A stretch of 64,000 nt of DNA, taken from the NCBI GenBank assembly GCA_902632605.1, contig CACPDB010000004.1:96511-160510 (forward strand), in the 5' to 3' direction. The translations under genes were made by a program, and so were the position numbers. The notes under the pieces are model-generated. The model made no database searches, was not told the DNA's origin, and saw only the letters and a program-made list of their open reading frames with translations. The DNA is from an uncultured SAR86 cluster bacterium (GTDB lineage Bacteria; Pseudomonadota; Gammaproteobacteria; Magnimaribacterales; AG-339-G14). Below are positions 18,168 through 27,077 of the stretch, in pieces. Position 1 is the stretch's first letter. Each line of letters starts with the position of its first letter.

Positions 18168-19526
18168 ATGTTAAGTAAAGAACAAAAAAATTCACCAGAG
18201 ATTTTTTCTGTCTCTCAACTCAATAGAAGCGCTAAGTTTTCTCTAGAAAAAAAATTCAATGATGTTTGGGTGAAAGGAGAAATTTCTGAATTTACTAATT
18301 ATCGTCAATCTGGACATTGGTACTTTACATTGAAGGATGAGAATTCATCCATTAGTTGTGTTATGTTTAAATTCAAAAATTCATATCTTAAAAATATTCC
18401 CGAAATTGGTGATGAGATTGTTCTCAAAGGAAAGTTATCCTTATTTGAGGCTCAGGGAAAATATCAATTTATTGCAGAAAGTTTGGATTATGCTGGTGAA
18501 GGTGACCTGTTAAAAGCATTTGAAAATTTAAAAAATAAACTTTTAAAAGAAGGCCTCTTCGACAAATCTTTTAAAAAAGAAATTCCTGAATTGCCGATGC
18601 ATATCGGAGTAGTAACTTCACCATCAGGCGCTGTAATTCAAGATATTAAAAACGTATTAGAAAGAAGAGCGCCGTTGACAAGAATTATTTTATCTCCTTC
18701 GCTGGTACAGGGTGATAAAGCAGAGAACGAAATAATAAATGCTTTAACCATTCTTCAAGAATTCAATAAAAAAGAAAATTTGGACCTAATAATAATTGCG
18801 AGAGGCGGCGGCTCCCTAGAAGACCTTTGGTGCTTCAATAGCGAAAAAATTGCAAGAAAGATTTATGCTCTTGAAATTCCTGTCATAAGTGCGATTGGTC
18901 ACGAAACAGACTTTACAATCTGCGACTTAGTTTCTGACTTAAGAGCCCCAACCCCCTCTGCAGCAGCTGAAATAGCGAGCCAAACTCACTCACAAATCGT
19001 TGATAATATTGAGAACCTAGAAAAAGTAATTTCAATATCGATTAAAAACTATCTTGAAGCCAAAAATGAAAGTTTTAGGGATACATTCAATGTATTAAAA
19101 AAAATTAATTTTAATTTAGATCAAAAGATTTTTAAAATTGATGAAAGCTTCAATAAAGTTGTCTTTTTACAAAGGGAAAGGTTTTCATCTAAAAGATTAA
19201 AACTGATAAAAAAAAGGACCTCTTTAAGAGATAAAAATCCGCTCATCAAGCTCTCAAATCAAAAAGCGAATTTAAAAAGTAAAAAATTAATTTTTAAAAA
19301 TGTATTTAATAATGTTCTTTCTAACAAAAAAACGTCTTTTGATACTCTTTCATCAAAATTACTAGCTTTTAGCCCTCTATCAGTTTTATCTAGAGGATAT
19401 ACTATCTCCACCAAAAATGACGAACTCTTAGATAAAACAGAATTATCTAAGGGAGATGAAATTCTTACTAGAACTCAAAGAAGTCACATTTACTCAAAAA
19501 TAACTAAAATAGATGAAATTAAATAA
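18168..19526 (+). CDS. xseA: Exodeoxyribonuclease VII large subunit
   Basis: A 452-residue XseA. The N-terminal OB-fold (VWVKGEISEFTNYRQSGHWY, ISCVMFKFKN) is followed by the nuclease core with GVVTSPSGAVIQDI, IARGGGSLEDLWCFNSE and ISAIGHETDFTI, and then a long coiled-coil region. With XseB it degrades single-stranded DNA to oligonucleotides in mismatch repair and recombination. xseB is not in the window. A very close upstream -10 suggests a leaderless message. The 3' end overlaps the M23 lipoprotein gene by 14 bp. Confidence 0.97.
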   Translation: MLSKEQKNSPEIFSVSQLNRSAKFSLEKKFNDVWVKGEISEFTNYRQSGHWYFTLKDENSSISCVMFKFKNSYLKNIPEIGDEIVLKGKLSLFEAQGKYQFIAESLDYAGEGDLLKAFENLKNKLLKEGLFDKSFKKEIPELPMHIGVVTSPSGAVIQDIKNVLERRAPLTRIILSPSLVQGDKAENEIINALTILQEFNKKENLDLIIIARGGGSLEDLWCFNSEKIARKIYALEIPVISAIGHETDFTICDLVSDLRAPTPSAAAEIASQTHSQIVDNIENLEKVISISIKNYLEAKNESFRDTFNVLKKINFNLDQKIFKIDESFNKVVFLQRERFSSKRLKLIKKRTSLRDKNPLIKLSNQKANLKSKKLIFKNVFNNVLSNKKTSFDTLSSKLLAFSPLSVLSRGYTISTKNDELLDKTELSKGDEILTRTQRSHIYSKITKIDEIK

Positions 19527-20307
19527 TTTTTTAATATTTTTTTGTCTGATATTTTTAATTAGTTGTGCAAACTTTAAAGTTGCAGAGGATAAACTTTGTT
19601 CATTTCCAAAGGAAAAACTCGAAAAAGGAGGACTTGTAAACCGATTAATTAATCAAGAAAAATTAGACGATTCTTATAAAAAATATATTTGTAAAGACTT
19701 TCTTGGTCATCGACTTATATACCCTATTTCTTATTCTTCAAAAATGAAATTTACTATTATGGGAGAGACTATAATTCTTTCTGAAAAAGAATTCAGAGTG
19801 TCTAGAATTACAATTAAAGATAATAAGTTCAACCAAATTTCTGAAGAAAATCTCACAAGAATCAAGACCGAAAGAGAAATTTACAGAAGAAAAATTACTT
19901 CAGTATCATTAAAAAAACATCAGGATATTAAGTTCAATTTACCTACTAAAGGGATAATTTCTAGTGAGTATGGAGTAAAGCGTTATATAAATGGCTCTCC
20001 TAGAAATCCTCACTTGGGACTTGATATAGCAGCAGAAACAGGAACAACAGTAGTTGCTCCAGAAAATGGTGAGGTAATTTTTGTAGGAGAATTTTTTTAT
20101 AGAGGTAACTTAATAATCATTGATCATGGTAACGGCATTATCTCGACTTACTCTCATTTAGAAAAAACTTTTGTTTCTGTAGGAGATAAAGTTCTTAAAG
20201 ATTCTAAAATTGCTTCAGTTGGTTCTTCTGGAAGAGTTACAGGACCTCATCTTCACTTTGAAATTATTTTATTAGGAACAAAAGTAAATCCAATGCTGTT
20301 TCTTTAA
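19513..20307 (+). CDS. M23-family peptidase lipoprotein
   Basis: A 264-residue protein with a lipoprotein signal (FLIFFCLIFLISC, lipobox LISC with Cys18). The C-terminal LytM domain carries the zinc ligands in HLGLDIAAETGT and GPHLHFEI and the loop YSHLEKTFVSVGDKV. M23 enzymes cut peptidoglycan cross-links or, when degenerate, activate amidases; the ligands seen here look intact. A basic middle region precedes the domain. It overlaps xseA by 14 bp and converges with the TlpA-like gene, overlapping it by 4 bp. Confidence 0.9.
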   Translation: MKLNNFLIFFCLIFLISCANFKVAEDKLCSFPKEKLEKGGLVNRLINQEKLDDSYKKYICKDFLGHRLIYPISYSSKMKFTIMGETIILSEKEFRVSRITIKDNKFNQISEENLTRIKTEREIYRRKITSVSLKKHQDIKFNLPTKGIISSEYGVKRYINGSPRNPHLGLDIAAETGTTVVAPENGEVIFVGEFFYRGNLIIIDHGNGIISTYSHLEKTFVSVGDKVLKDSKIASVGSSGRVTGPHLHFEIILLGTKVNPMLFL

Positions 20308-20744
20308 AGAGATAACAGTTTAATAATTTCTTCTTCTGTTTGTGGTCCAACCAATGTGTGTTCTAATTCTCCTTTTCTGTTTACTATAAATGTTACAGGA
20401 AGATTTTCTGGAATAATCCAATCGTAGATAATAGAGGGATCCGTTAATAGTGAGTCTACTTGTACATTGAATTTATCTAACTGTTGTTTTAATTCCTCTC
20501 CTTCCAACATATCGAAGTTTATTAAAAAAACTTTTAAATCTTGAGAGAAATTAGACTGGAGCTTATTCAATTCAGGAATTTCTTTTATACAAGGTGGACA
20601 CCAATCTGCCCAATAATTAAAAACTATCCACTTACCTTTTAAATCATCAAGAAAAACCCCTCTTCCCTCAAAAACATTGAGGTCTGCTTTTGAGCACGAA
20701 AGTAGAAAAAAAATAATAAGAAAATTATTAAAAATGGACTTCAT
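20304..20744 (-). CDS. TlpA-like thioredoxin-fold lipoprotein
   Basis: A 146-residue thiol-disulfide oxidoreductase. The lipobox LLSC near residue 17 suggests membrane anchoring facing the periplasm. The redox motif WADWCPPCIKEIPEL is typical of TlpA/ResA proteins, and the cis-proline region is LPVTFIVN. Such proteins reduce periplasmic disulfides, often for cytochrome c maturation or under DsbD, and a dsbD gene is present at 34657. The gene diverges from sppA with only 23 bp between starts. Confidence 0.88.
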   Translation of the reverse strand: MKSIFNNFLIIFFLLSCSKADLNVFEGRGVFLDDLKGKWIVFNYWADWCPPCIKEIPELNKLQSNFSQDLKVFLINFDMLEGEELKQQLDKFNVQVDSLLTDPSIIYDWIIPENLPVTFIVNRKGELEHTLVGPQTEEEIIKLLSL

Positions 20745-20752
20745 AATCTTTA

Positions 20753-20759
20753 TATAATA
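20753..20759. promoter_or_regulatory. Overlapping divergent -10 elements between tlpA-like gene and sppA
   Basis: TATAAT (20753-20758) points to sppA and ends 9 nt before its ATG. The overlapping minus-strand TATTAT (20759-20754) ends 9 nt before the tlpA-like ATG. With a 23-bp intergenic region both transcripts would have leaders of about 3 nt. Confidence 0.45.
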
Positions 20760-20767
20760 CTTTTTAA

Positions 20768-22495
20768 ATGAGCTTCTTTAAAAATTTTTTTAACATCATT
20801 GACACAACGAGAAAAGTAATTTTGAATTTATTTTTTATTTTGGCTTTGTTGTTTATTGCAGTTACTTTTTTAATTAGTGATGCAAAAGAAGATCTTGGTC
20901 CAGTAATTACCTTTGCTCCAAAAAAAATAAATGAAACAACAAATTTAAATTTTTCTTTTTTTGAACGGGAAACTTATGATCTAAATTTATTCGAAATAAT
21001 ATCATCTATTGAAATAGCTGGTTTAGAAAAAGAAGTAGAAATTCTTTTTATGGACTTAACCTATTTAGATATTTCTTTCACTGGTATTTTAGAGATTGGA
21101 AACGCCCTAGAAAAGTTTAAAAACAATGGCAAAAAAGTAATCGCCTATTCTGATTTTTATGATAAGAAGAACTATTTACTGGCATCTTATGCTGATTCTA
21201 TTTTATTGAATCAAAATGGTCTTGTTCTTTTAGACGGATTTTCTTCGCAAAAGCCTTTTATTAAACAGTTATTAGGAAAACTAGATATTGGCGTATCAAC
21301 TTTTGTTTCAGGAAAATATAAATCAGCATTAGATACTTTTACCCGAGATGATTTATCCGAAGAAGATAAACTCCAAACTTTTTCATATGTTTCTGAAGTA
21401 TGGAATTCTTGGAAAGAAATAATAATAAAAAATAGAAATAAAATTTCAGATTCAAAAATAGATAATTACATAAATAATCTTGGTAAATTAACCGGAGAAT
21501 TTGATGGTGATACTGCAAAGTTAGCAGAAAGTGAAGGTCTGATTGATATTTTAATTGCGAGAACGAATTTAAATGACTATCTTTCGTCCTTCGTTGAAGA
21601 AAAAAAAATATTTCTCAAAGATAACTTAGCGCTCTTGAAAAAAGAAAATTCATCAGAAAATGGATTAGCTGTTTTAGTAGCCTCTGGAGAAATTATCGAT
21701 GGCGAATATGCTGAAGGAGCTATCTCCAGTGAAAACTTTTTAAAAACTCTAAATAAAATCGATAACGATAAATCCATTAAAGGTTTATTTCTTAGAGTAA
21801 ATTCACCAGGAGGAAGTGGGTTTGCATCAGAAATAATCAGACAAAGATTAGAGCTTCTGAATAAAAATATTCCGATAGTAATTTCAATGGGAGACATTGC
21901 TGCATCGGGGGGTTATTGGATTTCTATGAATCAAAATACAATAATTGCAAATCCTTTTACTCTTACCGGATCGATTGGCGTTTGGGCAGTATTACCTAAT
22001 TTTAAAAATTCTTTTGAAAAGATTGGAATACTTTTTGATCAGGTTTCTACCAATGAATTAAATTTTTCGCTGTTTGAACCTCCAAATGAAAACTTATCCT
22101 CATTTATGCAAAATTATGTTGATGGTTCTTATAATAAATTTATCAAGCTTGTGTCAAAGAACCGACAGTTAACTATTGATAATACCGAAAAAATTGCTCA
22201 AGGAAGGATTTGGTCTGGTAAATCAGCTCTTCAAAACAATCTTGTTGACTCTCTTGGGGTATTTCAAGACGGCATTAAAATTCTTCAAGAGGAGGCAAGA
22301 ATTTCGGATTACAAAATAAAATATATATCTACCTCTCCAGGAATTATTGAAGACTTATTTGCATCTTTAAATTCCTTTTTGAATTCTACTTATAGTTTTT
22401 TTGGTCTTTTAGGGTCAATAGATGTTCAAAGGATTGTTAGTAAGAAAAAAATTGAAACAAACTTAATTTGTTTAGTTTGTCCTGAACTAAGATAG
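20768..22495 (+). CDS. sppA: Signal peptide peptidase A (S49)
   Basis: A 575-residue long-form SppA. One N-terminal transmembrane segment (LFFILALLFIAVTFLI) is followed by tandem S49 domains. The Ser/Lys catalytic dyad is visible: Lys185 in SGKYKSALDTF in the first half and Ser380 in DIAASGGYW in the second half, matching the split dyad of E. coli SppA. It digests cleaved signal peptides in the inner membrane with its active site outward. It converges with hda, leaving 3 bp between stops. Confidence 0.94.
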   Translation: MSFFKNFFNIIDTTRKVILNLFFILALLFIAVTFLISDAKEDLGPVITFAPKKINETTNLNFSFFERETYDLNLFEIISSIEIAGLEKEVEILFMDLTYLDISFTGILEIGNALEKFKNNGKKVIAYSDFYDKKNYLLASYADSILLNQNGLVLLDGFSSQKPFIKQLLGKLDIGVSTFVSGKYKSALDTFTRDDLSEEDKLQTFSYVSEVWNSWKEIIIKNRNKISDSKIDNYINNLGKLTGEFDGDTAKLAESEGLIDILIARTNLNDYLSSFVEEKKIFLKDNLALLKKENSSENGLAVLVASGEIIDGEYAEGAISSENFLKTLNKIDNDKSIKGLFLRVNSPGGSGFASEIIRQRLELLNKNIPIVISMGDIAASGGYWISMNQNTIIANPFTLTGSIGVWAVLPNFKNSFEKIGILFDQVSTNELNFSLFEPPNENLSSFMQNYVDGSYNKFIKLVSKNRQLTIDNTEKIAQGRIWSGKSALQNNLVDSLGVFQDGIKILQEEARISDYKIKYISTSPGIIEDLFASLNSFLNSTYSFFGLLGSIDVQRIVSKKKIETNLICLVCPELR

Positions 22496-22498
22496 CTT

Positions 22499-23158
22499 TT
22501 AAATAATTTTCTTTATTAAATTTATTGAAATAGATTTTTTTTCCTGATGGGAAATTACATCAAGCTTTTCTGCCAAATTTAAGAGACTATTTAAATCTCG
22601 AGAATGATGCGTAAATATATATTTCATTTCTTTGTCGTTGATTACTAGCCCTCTTTGCTGAAGTTCAAAGTCAATTAAGTTCATTTTTTCTTCATCAGAA
22701 GGATTTAAAATCTCTACAGGTAAAACGGTATTTAGTCTTGACTCAAGATCTGCCAATTTAATATCTAAATTTTTAACGAAATCGTTACTTGAAAATAGGA
22801 TTTTAGTATTTTGATTTAAGCAATAATTAAAACCATTAAATAGAAAAATCTCTGATTCTTGATTTAAAGTATCGCTTGATAAGTTTTTTATAAACACTAA
22901 TGGATTTTTAAAATCTTCTGAATTGAAAATCTTTTCTTCAAGATCGATTATTTTGGGATGTGTTGCATAAGAATTTAGAGAAGCATGAAATAAATAATTT
23001 CGAATTAAATCTTCTTCAATATTTATTAATAAAAAATTTTCATCATTATCAAAAAATAATTCAATTTCAGAGATCATTTTTTTTAAGAATGAGAAGCTTT
23101 TTAATTGGTCTAATGACCTTTCCTTGGGCAAGTAAATATCTAAAACTTTTTGATTCAT
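22499..23158 (-). CDS. hda: Hda-like DnaA-related protein with degenerate P-loop
   Basis: A 219-residue DnaA/Hda-family protein, near the usual Hda length. The C-terminal half (LADLESRLNTVLPVEILNPS, then LQQRGLVIND and a lid-like helical end) aligns with E. coli Hda, and the operon order pgsA-like-hda is the usual gammaproteobacterial one. Hda stimulates DnaA-ATP hydrolysis with the sliding clamp after replication starts. The Walker A region reads NIEEDLIRNYLFHA where E. coli Hda has REGAGRSHLLHA, so the glycines and the Lys/Arg-Ser are missing. The start MNQKVLDIYLP keeps a clamp-binding-like hydrophobic N-terminus. It overlaps the upstream gene by one base (TAATG). Confidence 0.8.
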   Translation of the reverse strand: MNQKVLDIYLPKERSLDQLKSFSFLKKMISEIELFFDNDENFLLINIEEDLIRNYLFHASLNSYATHPKIIDLEEKIFNSEDFKNPLVFIKNLSSDTLNQESEIFLFNGFNYCLNQNTKILFSSNDFVKNLDIKLADLESRLNTVLPVEILNPSDEEKMNLIDFELQQRGLVINDKEMKYIFTHHSRDLNSLLNLAEKLDVISHQEKKSISINLIKKII

Positions 23159-23709
23159 TAAAAGAATATTTGAGAAATAACTTTTCTTCCTGGATAGTTT
23201 AAGTATTCAATCACACTATAAAGAGAAGTTACTAAAAGCGCTGCCATCAAAAAGTTTAAGAACACTAAAGGAACAAGACCAAATGAAACTTCAATAATTT
23301 CAAACCCAAGGTAAGTCATCAGAACAAAACTATTAAATTTTCCTGAGAAATATGGCTTTATTTCATAATTATCTAGCAGAAGAGATGACAAAATAACTCC
23401 AACAATAATAAATAGATCTCTGCTCAATAGAAACATAGTTAAATAAATATTTATTTCTCCAACTAAAGAAAGAGATATAAGTGTAGCAATGACAAGAACT
23501 TTATCTGAAATAGGGTCAAATATTTTGCCAAATCGGCTTTCCCAAGAGAACTTTCTTGCAAGATATCCATCTAAAAAATCTGATATTCCTGCCAAAAAAA
23601 AGAAAAAAAGGGTAAGTTGATAATTTTCTTCTAAAATACTTATTACAATTGGGTAAACCAAAAAAAAACGAAAAACGGTTAGGAAATTTGGTATTGAGGA
23701 CACAATCAT
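23158..23709 (-). CDS. CDP-alcohol phosphatidyltransferase family protein
   Basis: A 183-residue membrane protein with about five hydrophobic segments. The family motif DG-x2-AR-x8-G-x3-D-x3-D is complete, from DGYLARKFSW to FDPISDK, so it should be active. Members include PgsA (phosphatidylglycerol phosphate synthase) and cardiolipin synthases; the IPNFLTVFRFFLVYP start is PgsA-like. In many gammaproteobacteria a paralogue lies in this spot beside hda. The start and stop both form one-base TAATG overlaps with the DUF2066 gene and hda, implying coupled translation. Confidence 0.88.
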   Translation of the reverse strand: MIVSSIPNFLTVFRFFLVYPIVISILEENYQLTLFFFFLAGISDFLDGYLARKFSWESRFGKIFDPISDKVLVIATLISLSLVGEINIYLTMFLLSRDLFIIVGVILSSLLLDNYEIKPYFSGKFNSFVLMTYLGFEIIEVSFGLVPLVFLNFLMAALLVTSLYSVIEYLNYPGRKVISQIFF

Positions 23710-24704
23710 TATTCGCCTAAAGCTAAGAAAACTTTATCTTTTTCTTTATTTATAAAAATTAAATTTTCAATTTCACCAAAGTAATTCAATAGGTTTTTTT
23801 CCTCTGACAAAAGATTAAAACTATAAGTAGCTGAATTATTTCTAAATGACAATAAACTCAAATTATTTATGAATAGAATATTTTGCAATAAATTTTCAAA
23901 TGATTTGTAATCTGAAAACTTTTTCAATCCTTTTATTTCTAAATAGTAAGGAAGATTAGATTGCGAGACTGCTCTAAGTCTCTGGTTGCTGAATAAGTTA
24001 TCGATTAAAATATTTATTCCAACCGTTGGCTTATACTTAGATTCTAGATCTAATTTAGAAAGTTTCTTTTCAATCTCTTCCGGAAGAAAACACCATTCAC
24101 TAGAATTCGAAATTTCACAGAAAAACCATCCATCGGAAGGATAACGATCGTTAAAAATAGTTGAATTCTCCAAACTAGAATCATTTTCGAAACTAAACAA
24201 ACTAATGTCTCGGGAGTCTAAAATCGGATAAATAATTGTTACACCTCTTTCATTAGCAACCTTATCAAATTCTTTTTTCACGAACTTGCATTTCTGCTCT
24301 AAAGATTTAGCTGCTTGAAGAGATGAGAAATCTGGTTTACACAAAACCCAAGCTGCAACTTTAGGATTTTTTAAGAAAGAAATTCCAAGATTTAGTTCTA
24401 GAAGCTTTTCTTGCAGCGCTTTTAAATCAATCTTAACCTCCAGCGCTTCTTCATCATTAAATTCAATAAATTTATACTCTCTTACAAAATTGTTAGGATT
24501 TAATTTTTTGAAATTTTGTTGATTAAGATTGAAGTCTCTTTGACTGCCCAAAACTTTTAATATTGATTGGTTTAAAGCTTTCTGGAGTAATTCAGAAACA
24601 TCCTCATCATCACCTTGAACAATAGTGGAATAATCCTCGCTGAATAAGTTTAAAGCAGAGTAAATAAGAGAGATAAAAAAAATAACTTTAATAATCTTTA
24701 GCAT
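23709..24704 (-). CDS. DUF2066 exported protein
   Basis: A 331-residue protein with an N-terminal signal segment (IIKVIFFISLIYSALNLF), so it is probably periplasmic. The region ALNQSILKVLGSQRDFNLNQ and the later spaced beta-rich segments match the DUF2066 family, which is found in gammaproteobacteria divergent from purM and upstream of hda. Its function is not known. It heads the DUF2066-pgsA-like-hda operon. The promoter region is shared with purM; its -10 lies 8 nt from the ATG. Confidence 0.75.
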   Translation of the reverse strand: MLKIIKVIFFISLIYSALNLFSEDYSTIVQGDDEDVSELLQKALNQSILKVLGSQRDFNLNQQNFKKLNPNNFVREYKFIEFNDEEALEVKIDLKALQEKLLELNLGISFLKNPKVAAWVLCKPDFSSLQAAKSLEQKCKFVKKEFDKVANERGVTIIYPILDSRDISLFSFENDSSLENSTIFNDRYPSDGWFFCEISNSSEWCFLPEEIEKKLSKLDLESKYKPTVGINILIDNLFSNQRLRAVSQSNLPYYLEIKGLKKFSDYKSFENLLQNILFINNLSLLSFRNNSATYSFNLLSEEKNLLNYFGEIENLIFINKEKDKVFLALGE

Positions 24705-24712
24705 TAAAAATG

Positions 24713-24720
24713 ATTATAAT
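24713..24720. promoter_or_regulatory. Palindromic divergent -10 (ATTATAAT) between DUF2066 gene and purM
   Basis: ATTATAAT gives a TATAAT on each strand. The minus-strand hexamer (24718-24713) ends 8 nt before the DUF2066 start, predicting a leader of about 2 nt. The plus-strand hexamer (24715-24720) serves purM with a leader near 28 nt. Confidence 0.45.
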
Positions 24721-24754
24721 ATGTTTTTTTAATAGAACTTAAATTCAAAGTCCT

Positions 24755-25792
24755 TTGTCTAGATCAAACAAAACCTCCTATGCTTCATCTGGAGTAAGCA
24801 TAAAAAGAGGAGATCAACTTGTAGATATCATCAAACCTTTGGCTAAGACGACCTTCAGAAAAGAAATTATTGGTTCGATAGGAGGATTTGCCGCTGCCTC
24901 TGTTCTTCCGAAAAAATACGAAAATCCTGTTTTGATAAGTTGTACTGATGGAGTGGGTACAAAAATTGAAATTGCCGACTCGTTAAAAATTTATAATTCC
25001 ATTGGAATAGATTTAGTTGCAATGTGTGTTAACGATTTAATTACTTTGCAAGCTGAGCCACTTTTTTTTCTGGACTATCTAGTTACAGATAAAATAAATC
25101 TTAAAGTTTCAAAAGAAATAGTTAAAGGAATAGCTAAAGGCTGTAGAGATTCTAATTGTTCTTTAATTGGTGGAGAGACAGCAGAGCATCCTAATGCCTT
25201 TCCCAAAGGCAAGTTTGACTTAGCAGGCTTTTGCGTTGGAGTTTTAGAAAAAGACTCCAAGAAACTTAGCAATCAAGTAAAAAAAGATGATGTTTTGATA
25301 GGTTTAAAATCTAATGGATTACATTCAAATGGTTTTTCTTTAATTAGAAAACTTATTGAAAAAAAGAAGATTAAATTAAATCAAAAGTTCAAAGGCTCAA
25401 CTCTAGGAAAAGCTCTACTAAAACCCACAAAAATATATGTAAAAGAAATTTTATCTCTAAAGAATAAAATTGAATTAAACGCCCTGAGTCATATTACTGG
25501 AGGTGGGTTTACAGGAAATTTAGAAAGAATAATTCCTAAAAATCTTTCAGCGTATATTTCTTTTGGATCAAAATATCCATTTAATGATGAGCTTTTTAGT
25601 TTTATTGAGTCAAAATCAAGTCTATCTAAAATGGAGATGCTATCTACCTTTAACTGTGGCATTGGTATGATTCTTTCGATTAGCAAAAGTGACATAACAC
25701 GATGTAAGAGTCATTTAAAAAAATTAAAAATCCCTTATTATGAATTAGGTTTTATAGGTACACGAAAATCCAATAAAAAAATCGTTTTTTAA
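24755..25792 (+). CDS. purM: Phosphoribosylformylglycinamidine cyclo-ligase (AIR synthetase)
   Basis: A 345-residue PurM catalysing ATP-dependent closure of FGAM to AIR in purine synthesis. The core motifs IGGFAA, SCTDGVGTK, IGIDLVAMCVNDL, LIGGETAEHP and HITGGGF are all present. The start is a TTG at 24755: alignment to E. coli PurM needs SNKTSYASSGV at the N-terminus, and a stop codon precedes it in frame 15 bp upstream with no ATG between. It abuts purN directly (stop 25790-25792, ATG 25793). Confidence 0.96.
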   Translation: MSRSNKTSYASSGVSIKRGDQLVDIIKPLAKTTFRKEIIGSIGGFAAASVLPKKYENPVLISCTDGVGTKIEIADSLKIYNSIGIDLVAMCVNDLITLQAEPLFFLDYLVTDKINLKVSKEIVKGIAKGCRDSNCSLIGGETAEHPNAFPKGKFDLAGFCVGVLEKDSKKLSNQVKKDDVLIGLKSNGLHSNGFSLIRKLIEKKKIKLNQKFKGSTLGKALLKPTKIYVKEILSLKNKIELNALSHITGGGFTGNLERIIPKNLSAYISFGSKYPFNDELFSFIESKSSLSKMEMLSTFNCGIGMILSISKSDITRCKSHLKKLKIPYYELGFIGTRKSNKKIVF

Positions 25793-26440
25793 ATGAACAA
25801 AAATTTATCTTTAGCAATTCTTTTATCGGGGAATGGTTCAAATTTTCAAGCAATAGTTGATAGTATTGATAAAGGACAATTGAAAGCTGCAATAAAAATT
25901 GTAATTTCTAATAATAAAAATGCTTTTGGTTTAAAACGAGCAAAAAAACACAACATAAAAAATTTGTGTATCGATCATAAAAATTTTGCAGATAGGGAAT
26001 CCTACGATCAAAGACTAATAGAAATAATAGAACAAGAGAAAGTTGATTTTATTGTCCTTGCGGGTTTTATGAGAATTTTAGGTTCAAATTTTGTAAGACA
26101 TTTCCCAAATAAAATAATTAATATTCACCCTTCTCTTTTACCAAAATATCCGGGTCTAAATACTCATAAAAAAGTTCTTGAAAACAAAGATAAAGAGCAT
26201 GGAGTTACGGTTCACCTTGTAGATGAGGGGTTAGATAGTGGACCGATTATAGGCTTCATGAAAATAAATGTGGAAGATGAAGAAAAAGAAAACGATCTTG
26301 AAAATAAAATTCATAAAATAGAACATTATATTTATCCAAAAATATTATCTGAATTTCAGGAAGGTAAAATAACTACTGCTGGCAATAAAATAAGAATAGA
26401 TGATGTCTTTTATAAAGATGGCAAAGAATATTTTATTTAA
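25793..26440 (+). CDS. purN: Phosphoribosylglycinamide formyltransferase
   Basis: A 215-residue folate-dependent GAR transformylase (GAR to FGAR with 10-formyl-THF). LLSGNGSNFQAI, LAGFMRIL, NIHPSLLPKYPG with the catalytic Asn-His and HLVDEGLDSGPII are the family hallmarks. Start codon directly follows the purM stop, so the two are cotranscribed and coupled. Its 3' end overlaps the DUF3108 gene by about 23 bp. Confidence 0.96.
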   Translation: MNKNLSLAILLSGNGSNFQAIVDSIDKGQLKAAIKIVISNNKNAFGLKRAKKHNIKNLCIDHKNFADRESYDQRLIEIIEQEKVDFIVLAGFMRILGSNFVRHFPNKIINIHPSLLPKYPGLNTHKKVLENKDKEHGVTVHLVDEGLDSGPIIGFMKINVEDEEKENDLENKIHKIEHYIYPKILSEFQEGKITTAGNKIRIDDVFYKDGKEYFI

Positions 26441-27077
26441 AATATTGTTTTGTTTGTTTTGCAATCAAATATTCTTATTTGATCTAGAGTCTTATGAAAA
26501 TTATTATTCTTCAAAACCAACTGGATCGGTAAAGGAAACTTTAGAGAAAATATCTGAAAATAGTTGGAAGATTTCATCCTTTGGCAAACACCCTCTTTTC
26601 ACAATTAAACAAGAATCTATTTTTAGTATAAATAATGGAAATGTTATTTTGGAATCTGGTTTTAGAAAACTAGATATCTTAGGAGGTTTAAGAAAGGATC
26701 ACCAAACTTATAAAATTGAGAAAAAGGGAGATAAAAAAATTGTAATTTATTCTTATGGAAAAAATAAAGGTTCAATTGAAATTAAAGAAAGCTTGTACGA
26801 TAACCTAACTCTTCAGATTCAAGTTAAGATGAATTATCTTGAAAAAGACCGATTTGTAATAAATTATTTTGATAAAGGTAAAATAAAAATAAAATCTTTT
26901 TTGAATAATAAAAATGAAATCATTTATAAATCTAAATCTGTTGAAGTATTTGAATTTACAGAGGAGAGAGAAGATAAAAGATTCTTTAAATTTTTAATCA
27001 AAAACGATTCTGATAAAGAAACAATAAAAGTTTTCCAAGGCGGAAGAGGATTTAACGTTGAATGGGAATTGGATTAG
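26418..27077 (+). CDS. DUF3108-like exported protein
   Basis: A 219-residue protein with a signal peptide (NILFKILFCLFCNQIFLF). The rest is rich in short beta segments and lysine (YENYYSSKPTGSVKETLEK, then repeated strand-turn patterns), as in DUF3108 proteins that follow purMN in many gammaproteobacteria. Function is unknown; a periplasmic location is inferred. I choose the ATG at 26418 since an earlier one at 26400 adds residues ahead of the signal peptide and lengthens the overlap with purN. It ends directly against the convergent dcd stop. Confidence 0.7.
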   Translation: MAKNILFKILFCLFCNQIFLFDLESYENYYSSKPTGSVKETLEKISENSWKISSFGKHPLFTIKQESIFSINNGNVILESGFRKLDILGGLRKDHQTYKIEKKGDKKIVIYSYGKNKGSIEIKESLYDNLTLQIQVKMNYLEKDRFVINYFDKGKIKIKSFLNNKNEIIYKSKSVEVFEFTEEREDKRFFKFLIKNDSDKETIKVFQGGRGFNVEWELD

